From: Acidobacteriaceae bacterium | GTDB lineage: Bacteria > Acidobacteriota > Terriglobia > Terriglobales > Acidobacteriaceae | Direction of reading: 5' to 3' | Assembly: GCA_003165935.1 (NCBI GenBank) | Contig: PMXB01000203.1 | Span: forward strand, 1-32,250 | DNA: 32,250 nucleotides | Part shown: in pieces, positions 25,914 through 32,250 of the stretch | Layout of the letters: every line of letters starts with the position of its first letter | Numbering within the stretch: the stretch's first letter is position 1 | The notes under the pieces: model-generated | Told to the model about the DNA's origin: nothing | Databases searched by the model: none | Seen by the model: the letters and a program-made list of their open reading frames with translations, nothing else | Program-made: the position numbers and the translations under genes

Positions 25914-27104
25914 ATGAGCCTTGAGCTAGAAACCACGCAAAGTCTTTACCCGTTTGTGCTCACTGAGGATCAGGAGCAAATGCGGCGGGAGATTCGCGAG
26001 TTTGCCGCACGCGAAGTTGCGCCCAACGTCATGCGATGGGACGAGGCCAGTGAATTCCCCATCGAGGTCGTGAAGAAGTTGGGTGCAATGGGCCTTCTGG
26101 GCATCATCTTTCCGCCAGAGTACGGTGGCGCGGGCCTGGGCTATGTCGATTACGCGCTGGCCATCGAAGAGCTCTCTGCCGTCGATGGATCACTCGGAAT
26201 CACGGTGGCCGCCCACAACTCCCTGGGAACGAATCATATCTTTCTTGCGGGGAACGAAAAGCAGAAGCGAAAGTATGTCCCGCGCCTCGCAGCCGGTGAG
26301 TGGCTCGCTGCATGGGGTCTCACTGAGCCGGGCTCGGGCTCCGACGCAGGCAGCGCCCGCACCACCGCAGTCAGGAAGGGCGACAGGTATGTCCTCAACG
26401 GAAACAAGACCTTCATCACCAACGGGCATTACGCCGATGTGGCTGTAGTTATCGCGGTCACTGACAAGAACCAGGGAACACACGGGCTCTCGGCATTTGT
26501 CGTGGAGAAGGGAACTCCCGGCTTCCGGCCCGGCAAGAAGGAAAACAAGCTCGGCCTCCGAGCCAGCGATACCAGCGAACTCATCTTTGAGGACTGCATA
26601 ATCCCGGCGGAAAACCTGCTCGGCAACGAAGGCGAAGGGTTCATCGACGCAATGCGAGTCCTCGACGGCGGCAGGATTTCGATCGCAGCCCTGGCGCTCG
26701 GCATCGGCCGCGGCGCGCTCGATGCCGCATTGAAGTATGTCAAGGAGCGCCGCCAGTTCGGTAAGGCCATTGCGGAGTTCCAGGGAATACAGTGGAAGCT
26801 GGCCGACATGGCGACCGAACTGGACGCCGCCCGGCTTCTCACCCAGCGAGCGGCCGTGCTCAAGGATGCAGGCAGAAAGGTGACGCGCGAGTCGTCAATG
26901 GCCAAGCTCTTCGCCAGCGAGGTTGCCGTCCGCATCTGCGATGAGGCCGTGCAACTCTTCGGCGGCTATGGTTTCATCAAGGATTACCCGGTTGAAAAGT
27001 TCTACCGCGACGTCAAGCTCTGCACCATCGGCGAAGGCACGAGCGAGATTCAGCGAATGGTGATCGCGCGGGAGATTCTCAAGGTTCATCCTTCCCGCGG
27101 ATAG
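25914..27104 (+). CDS. Acyl-CoA dehydrogenase
   Basis: [110 protein letters not shown]. Confidence 0.95.
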   Translation: MSLELETTQSLYPFVLTEDQEQMRREIREFAAREVAPNVMRWDEASEFPIEVVKKLGAMGLLGIIFPPEYGGAGLGYVDYALAIEELSAVDGSLGITVAAHNSLGTNHIFLAGNEKQKRKYVPRLAAGEWLAAWGLTEPGSGSDAGSARTTAVRKGDRYVLNGNKTFITNGHYADVAVVIAVTDKNQGTHGLSAFVVEKGTPGFRPGKKENKLGLRASDTSELIFEDCIIPAENLLGNEGEGFIDAMRVLDGGRISIAALALGIGRGALDAALKYVKERRQFGKAIAEFQGIQWKLADMATELDAARLLTQRAAVLKDAGRKVTRESSMAKLFASEVAVRICDEAVQLFGGYGFIKDYPVEKFYRDVKLCTIGEGTSEIQRMVIAREILKVHPSRG

Positions 27105-27166
27105 CCGGCCCCGACCGTCATGAACAGCCCCACTGTCTGAATCAACCGGGCCATTGAGGAATTGGA

Positions 27167-28042
27167 ATGGGAAGCTCCGTCAAGATCGTCGAGTGTCCCC
27201 GAGATGCCTGGCAGGGCTTGCCCGCCATGATCCCGACTGAATTGAAGGCCAGCTATCTGCGCCGCCTCGTGTCGGCGGGATTCAGGCACATCGATGCGGT
27301 CAGCTTCGTCTCGCCCACTGCAGTTCCCCAGATGGCCGACGCCGAAAAAGTGCTCGAGCTCATGGATCCTCCCAAGGATGTCGAAGTGATCGGCATCGTT
27401 GTGAATCAGAGGGGAGCCGAGCGGGCAATCAAAACCGGCGCAGTCCGAACGCTTGGATTTCCTTTTTCCATTTCGCCGCAATTCCTAAAGCGCAATCAGA
27501 ATCAAACCCAACGTGAAGCCCTCGATACGCTGCAGGAGATCGGCGCAATGGCGCGCGATGCGGGCATGTCACTCGTGGCCTACGTCTCGATGGCTTTCGG
27601 GAATCCCTATGGGGATGAATGGCGGATTTCCCAGGTTTCAGAAGCGTGCGACAGGTTGACCGACGCGGGTGCTCAGGCGATCTCCTTGGCTGACACGGTG
27701 GGTCTCGCTGAACCCGGCCAGGTTGAAGATGCTCTGGGCTGTATCTTCTCGAAGCCCGGCGCACCCGAGATCGGCGCTCATCTGCATGCGCGGCCTCACG
27801 GCGCAGCGGCAAAGATTCGCTCAGCCTACCTGGCTGGATGCCGGCGTTTCGATTCCGCCATCGACGGCCTGGGCGGATGCCCCTTCGCGCAGGATGCTCT
27901 CGTCGGAAATCTCGCCACCGAAACCCTGATTGAGGAACTCCGAAATCTGGGAGCGGAATTGCCCAGGCTCGAACCCCTCGATGAATTGATCGACACCAAC
28001 ACAGAGATGGCGCACAGTTATGGAGAGGTACAGCGTGGCTGA
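27167..28042 (+). CDS. mvaB: Hydroxymethylglutaryl-CoA lyase
   Basis: VKIVECPRDAWQGLPAMIPTELKASYLRRLVSAGFRHIDAVSFVSPTAVPQMADAEKVL; SLADTVGLAEPGQV; GCRRFDSAIDGLGGCPFAQDALVGNLATE. Confidence 0.93.
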   Translation: MGSSVKIVECPRDAWQGLPAMIPTELKASYLRRLVSAGFRHIDAVSFVSPTAVPQMADAEKVLELMDPPKDVEVIGIVVNQRGAERAIKTGAVRTLGFPFSISPQFLKRNQNQTQREALDTLQEIGAMARDAGMSLVAYVSMAFGNPYGDEWRISQVSEACDRLTDAGAQAISLADTVGLAEPGQVEDALGCIFSKPGAPEIGAHLHARPHGAAAKIRSAYLAGCRRFDSAIDGLGGCPFAQDALVGNLATETLIEELRNLGAELPRLEPLDELIDTNTEMAHSYGEVQRG

Positions 28043-28820
28043 TCCAACCATCCTGATTGCGGATGATGGCAATACTCGAACCATCACGCTCAATCGCCCA
28101 GAGCGCCGCAACGCCATCACTCCGGAGATGCAGACGGATTTAATCGCAGCCTTCGAAGACGCCGCTGCGGCCACTTGCCGTCTTGTGGTGCTCAAAGGCG
28201 CGGGCGAGTCGTTTTGCGCTGGCCTAGATCTCGCAGTACTCCAGAACATGCAGGATAAGACCGCGGCCGATCATCGAGCCGATGCCGAGCGCATCGCCAA
28301 AATGTTCCGCACGCTCTACGAACTCCCCAAGCCCACCATCGCCGCAGTCCACGGAGCTGCAATTGCCGGCGGTACCGCCCTGGCCACCTTATGCGACTTC
28401 ACCCTGGCTGTGCCTGCCGCAAAGTTCGGCTACACCGAGGTGCGCATCGGCTTTGTGCCCGCAATCGTTTCGGCTTATCTCGCTCTTCAGATCGGCGACA
28501 AGCAGGCACGCGACCTGCTGCTGACCGCCCGCTTCTTCGACGCCGCGGAAGCCCACCGACTCGGCCTTGTCAATGAAGTTGTCCCTCCCGAAGTCCTTGC
28601 AGAGCGCGTGCGTGCCCTTGCTCACATGCTGGCCGCAAACAGTCCGGAGTCGCTCGCGGCCACCAAGCGCCTGATGGCCGCGCAAAACAAGCCCTGGCTC
28701 GATGCGGCCATCGAGACGGCACTTGACGCGAACGCACGCTCCCGTGAAACAGCCGATTTTCGCGAGGGAATTGCAGCGTTTCTCGAAAAGAGAAAACCGC
28801 GCTGGACAAGAGAGCCCTGA
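28020..28820 (+). CDS. Enoyl-CoA hydratase/isomerase family protein, candidate methylglutaconyl-CoA hydratase; alternative GTG start at 28035
   Basis: ITLNRPERRNAITPEMQTDL; AAVHGAAIAGGTALATLCDFTLAVPAAKFGYTEVRIGFVPAIVSAYL; neighbourhood with HMG-CoA lyase and carboxyltransferase. Confidence 0.9.
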   Translation: MERYSVADPTILIADDGNTRTITLNRPERRNAITPEMQTDLIAAFEDAAAATCRLVVLKGAGESFCAGLDLAVLQNMQDKTAADHRADAERIAKMFRTLYELPKPTIAAVHGAAIAGGTALATLCDFTLAVPAAKFGYTEVRIGFVPAIVSAYLALQIGDKQARDLLLTARFFDAAEAHRLGLVNEVVPPEVLAERVRALAHMLAANSPESLAATKRLMAAQNKPWLDAAIETALDANARSRETADFREGIAAFLEKRKPRWTREP

Positions 28821-28826
28821 TCTTCC

Positions 28827-29471
28827 TTAAGCGATTGCATCCGCAAAGTGCACCGGCGCGCCGGTACTGCGCTCCACTTCCTCGCGCGTAACGCCCGCTG
28901 CCAACTCGACCACTTCAAAGCCCTTGGGCGCAGTATCCATCACGCACAGGTCTGTAATCACGCGGTTCACCACGCGCTTGCCCGTGAGCGGCAGTGTGCA
29001 TTCTTGTAGAATCTTGGCGCTGCCATCCTGGGCAGTGTGTTCCATCACCACAATCACCCGCTGCACGCCTGACACAAGATCCATCGCCCCGCCCATGCCC
29101 TTCACCCGTTTGCCGGGAATCATCCAGTTCGCCAGGTCGCCGCGCTCAGACACCTGCATTGCCCCCAGAATCGCAAGGTCGATGTGCCCGCCTCGAATCA
29201 TGGCGAATGAGTCCGCGGATGAAAACGTCGATGCGCCCGCAACGAAAGTGACGGTCTGTTTGCCCGCGTTGATCAGGTCGGCGTCCACTTCATCTTCGGT
29301 CGGGAATGGCCCCATCCCCAGCAGTCCGTTTTCTGACTGAAGGGTCACCGTCATCTCCTTGGGAATGAAATTCGCCACCAGCGTAGGAATCCCGATTCCC
29401 AGGTTCACATAGAACCCATCTCTCAGCTCTCTTGCGGCGCGTTCTGCCATCTGCTCACGACACCATGCCAT
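28827..29471 (-). CDS. scoB: 3-oxoacid CoA-transferase subunit B
   Basis: [57 protein letters not shown]; catalytic Glu in [49 protein letters not shown]. Confidence 0.95.
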   Translation of the reverse strand: MAWCREQMAERAARELRDGFYVNLGIGIPTLVANFIPKEMTVTLQSENGLLGMGPFPTEDEVDADLINAGKQTVTFVAGASTFSSADSFAMIRGGHIDLAILGAMQVSERGDLANWMIPGKRVKGMGGAMDLVSGVQRVIVVMEHTAQDGSAKILQECTLPLTGKRVVNRVITDLCVMDTAPKGFEVVELAAGVTREEVERSTGAPVHFADAIA

Positions 29472-29474
29472 GGC

Positions 29475-30206
29475 TTATCCCTCTCGCGTCGTTCTCTTCT
29501 CTATCCGTTTTTCCGGGTTTGGATTGTGCACCAGCCGATGAACAAAGATTCCCGGCGTATGAATCTCGTCCGGATCCAATTTGCCCGGCTCGACGATGAT
29601 CTCTGCTTCTGCCACTGTGATCTTGCCGCAGGTGGCGGCGTTGGGGTTGAAGTTTCGCGCCGTGCGCCTGTAAATCAGGTTGCCGTAACGATCGGCCTTC
29701 CACGCCTTCACCAGTGCCAGGTCGGCCTGAATGCCGCGCTCCAGAATGTAGGTGTGTCCATCGAATTCCTTGTGTTCTTTTCCTTCGGCCACCAGTGTGC
29801 CCACACCCGTTCGCGTGTAAAAGCCCGGAATTCCAGCCCCGCCCGCTCTCATGCGCTCGGCCAGCGTGCCTTGCGGAGCAAACTCAACCTCGAGCTCTCC
29901 GCTTAGATATTGCCGCTCAAACTCGTTGTTCTCGCCCACATAGCTTGAGATCATCTTCTTCACCTGGCGCGTCTCAAGCAGCAACCCAAGCCCCCACCCG
30001 TCCACTCCCGCGTTATTGCTCGCGATGGTCAGGTTGCGCACGCCCGTATCGCGCAGCGCAACAATCAGCGCCTCGGGAATGCCGCACAAGCCGAAGCCGC
30101 CGATCGCCAGCAGCATCCCGTCTCGCACGATTCCTTTCAGTGCTTCACGCGCGCCCGGGTACATCTTCGTCAATCCGGACCGCCGTTCAAAAGATGCTTC
30201 CCCCAT
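29475..30206 (-). CDS. scoA: 3-oxoacid CoA-transferase subunit A (internal start at 30206 rather than the ORF-track start at 30335)
   Basis: [107 protein letters not shown]. Confidence 0.95.
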   Translation of the reverse strand: MGEASFERRSGLTKMYPGAREALKGIVRDGMLLAIGGFGLCGIPEALIVALRDTGVRNLTIASNNAGVDGWGLGLLLETRQVKKMISSYVGENNEFERQYLSGELEVEFAPQGTLAERMRAGGAGIPGFYTRTGVGTLVAEGKEHKEFDGHTYILERGIQADLALVKAWKADRYGNLIYRRTARNFNPNAATCGKITVAEAEIIVEPGKLDPDEIHTPGIFVHRLVHNPNPEKRIEKRTTREG

Positions 30207-30346
30207 GGATCCTGCCCACCTTCGCGAGAGTTGCGCGGAGACGATTATATGCGACCCTAGGTGCAACATTCGACAGCATCGATGCACTTCGCAGTCGTGC
30301 TCGATTCCAGCTACCGGTCCCCGCTGCAATGGCACTCTCGTCCCGC

Positions 30347-30787
30347 CTACCTCAGCCGGTAAAGCACAACAATGCTCGCAAGTATCAAGAGAGCAGCAGC
30401 CTCTGCGGCGAGATTCAGGTCGATCAGTCGCTCAGAACCGAAAATCACAACCCTCAGCGGTGGAATCCCGTTGGGGTCGTGGAGTCCGCCGCCGTAGAGA
30501 TCTCGTGCGACGAATGCAACAACGCAACTCAGCATCGGGATCGACGCAAGGATGGCCGCGAGGTAAAAGCGCTGCTCCTGATAGGAGCCCGGCGTCAGAA
30601 TCATCGCCACTTCCACAGCAGACAACATCGCATAGCTGATCGCCTGCCAGACCAGATGGAAGCGTGCATGCCTGAGCCATAACGGATTGCTCGCATGGGT
30701 GCGATTCAGATCAATCGCGAGCGTGCCCATGCCCTGCGCCCCGCAAAGCGCCGAAAGCAACCACCGGGCAATCGTTGCGTGGCTCAA
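30347..30787 (-). CDS. Small integral membrane protein of unknown function (~4 TM)
   Basis: 146 aa hydrophobic [67 protein letters not shown]...; ORF upstream of and co-oriented with scoAB. Confidence 0.65.
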   Translation of the reverse strand: MSHATIARWLLSALCGAQGMGTLAIDLNRTHASNPLWLRHARFHLVWQAISYAMLSAVEVAMILTPGSYQEQRFYLAAILASIPMLSCVVAFVARDLYGGGLHDPNGIPPLRVVIFGSERLIDLNLAAEAAALLILASIVVLYRLR

Positions 30788-30832
30788 TCCTCAAGCTCCT
30801 CGGAGTCGATGAAACACCTTCGCCGCCATCGC

Positions 30833-32250
30833 TTAGAGGCCCCGCAGGGAAGCAGGCTCATACGCAGGTTCCAGTGGAAGAGTGACTGCAATCCAGGCTC
30901 CGCCCGAGTTGCGATTGCCGGCTGTCACGCTGCCCCCGTGCGCCCGGGCCACCGCATCCACGAATGCCATTCCCAGTCCGTGCCCTCTCGATGCGCGGCC
31001 CTTCACGCGGCGCTCAAACAAATGCCGCAGAACCTCATCATCGAATCCAGGCCCGTTGTCTTCAAGACGCATGACGGCAGTATCGTCTCTCGCGCGAAGA
31101 CTGACGGTAACGGTGCTGTGATCTGGCAGGTGCTTCAGCTCATTGTCGAGCAGGTTCGCAACCATGCGATGAATCAATGAGGCGTCCGCCTCAACCCGCA
31201 CCGGGCCGTCGTCGCGAAGTTGAACCTTGATCCCCTTTTCCGACATCGATGGCTCATAGAGGTCAGTCATTGTGCGCATCAATTCAGTCAGATCGATCTC
31301 GGTCCGCGTCAGGCGAAGCGCGTCCGCTTTGGCTTCCGCAACATCCAGTGACATGTTCAGGAAATCCGTTAGCCGGTCGAGTTCTTCGATCGCCGAGACG
31401 ATTGGCTCGGCGTGTTCTCCATCCGTGGTCTCAGATAGCGACATCTCCAGTTTTCCGCGAATTGCCGTCAGCGGGCTTTGCAGATCGTGTGCGAGCGAGC
31501 CTGTGATCGTGTGCAACTGGTGCACGGAGTTCTCAATCCGGTCGAGCATCCCATTCAACGTCAGCGCGAGCTGACTCACCTCGTCGTTGCGCTCAGTTGT
31601 TGGTACTCGTTCAGTCAAGTCGGAATGACCGATCCGCGAAGCAGACTCGGTAATTTTCCGCACATGGCTTAGCATGCGCCTCGTCGTAATAAACACCACC
31701 GCAAAACCCAGCAACACCAGCAGCAGCCAGATCAAAATGAACCGGAAGCGCAGATTCTTCAGCACCCTCAGCTCGTCTCGCACTGATAGCCCGAGATAGA
31801 TGCGGCTCCCGTCTTTGAAACCGACCGATGCTACTCGAAATGGAACTTCGAACCCCTGAACCTGCACGTCCGTCGGATGGCCTGGCAAGATCTTGGAGGA
31901 ATGAATTGCCCGCAGGGCGGCGTCGCCGCTGCCGCTGCCGACCCACAAGCTCAATTTGCCATCCGCTCCCTCCTGAAGAAAGAACACAGAATCGCTCGAT
32001 CCGCTTGCGTCTTCAGGTCGATTCGGCACCTCATGCTCTGCCAGCTCTGCCACCTCGCCAACAAAGAGGTTGTAGAGAGCGTCCTTTGGCGTGTGTTCCG
32101 CTACGTCCCCGAGTGTCCCCAGTTCCCCTGTTATCCATGTATCGGTACGCCGCTGAATATCGTTCGCAACAAATCGGTTCAGCAGCATAAACGCCAGGAG
32201 CGTCCCAACGGCAAATGCAAGCGTCGCCCACAGCGAAATGCGCCACGCCG
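30833..32250 (-). CDS. Sensor histidine kinase (HAMP-HisKA-HATPase), 5' end beyond the window
   Basis: HAMP-like region after FILIWLLLVLLGFAVVFITTRR; H-box SLAHDLQSPLTAIRGKLE; N box MVANLLDNELKH; G boxes NGPGFDDEV and GHGLGMAFVDAVARAHGG. Reading frame stays open upstream of the Met at 32188 to the edge (AWRISLWATLAFAVGTLLAF-M). Confidence 0.93.
   Translation of the reverse strand, partial: AWRISLWATLAFAVGTLLAFMLLNRFVANDIQRRTDTWITGELGTLGDVAEHTPKDALYNLFVGEVAELAEHEVPNRPEDASGSSDSVFFLQEGADGKLSLWVGSGSGDAALRAIHSSKILPGHPTDVQVQGFEVPFRVASVGFKDGSRIYLGLSVRDELRVLKNLRFRFILIWLLLVLLGFAVVFITTRRMLSHVRKITESASRIGHSDLTERVPTTERNDEVSQLALTLNGMLDRIENSVHQLHTITGSLAHDLQSPLTAIRGKLEMSLSETTDGEHAEPIVSAIEELDRLTDFLNMSLDVAEAKADALRLTRTEIDLTELMRTMTDLYEPSMSEKGIKVQLRDDGPVRVEADASLIHRMVANLLDNELKHLPDHSTVTVSLRARDDTAVMRLEDNGPGFDDEVLRHLFERRVKGRASRGHGLGMAFVDAVARAHGGSVTAGNRNSGGAWIAVTLPLEPAYEPASLRGL

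Noticed and set aside
29714-30682. 322 aa + strand ORF over the SCOT A gene and its upstream region
   Set aside because: Out-of-frame/antisense to a highly confident CoA-transferase subunit; low-complexity Arg/Ser/Pro-rich translation.

Overview
The window is a GC-rich bacterial chromosomal segment. The soil-associated TIGR03435-like proteins, Oar-type TonB-dependent receptor-like protein and Acidobacteria-type VWA protein suggest Acidobacteriota (Terriglobia-like); this is inference from protein families only. Main blocks: (1) ~368-7370, a tightly overlapping seven-gene + strand operon: short-chain polyprenyl diphosphate synthase, FtsX/MacB-type ABC permease, LolD-like ATPase, a degenerate CcoN-like heme-copper oxidase subunit I homologue, a small 4-TM protein, an MFS-like membrane domain fused to a CcoO-like di-heme cytochrome c, and a secreted YceI-like protein. 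This is the best candidate for an undescribed system. (2) 8054-15687, two tandem TIGR03435 paralogues, a TonB-dependent receptor-like protein and a VWA protein. (3) 15942-18047, a secreted GH42-type beta-galactosidase with a nested inverted repeat over its translation start. (4) 18461-23898, an Lrp/AsnC regulator divergent from phenylalanine/tyrosine catabolism genes (hmgA, fumarylacetoacetase, HPPD, phhA). (5) 24089-30206, a leucine/acyl-CoA degradation block (carboxyltransferase beta, acyl-CoA dehydrogenase, HMG-CoA lyase, enoyl-CoA hydratase) convergent with SCOT-type CoA-transferase A/B genes. (6) 30347-32250, a small membrane protein and a sensor histidine kinase running off the right edge. 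No rRNA, confident tRNA, CRISPR array or transposase was seen. A ~95-bp dispersed imperfect repeat with tRNA-like features occurs twice, and one intergenic repeat contains a perfect 10-bp hairpin.
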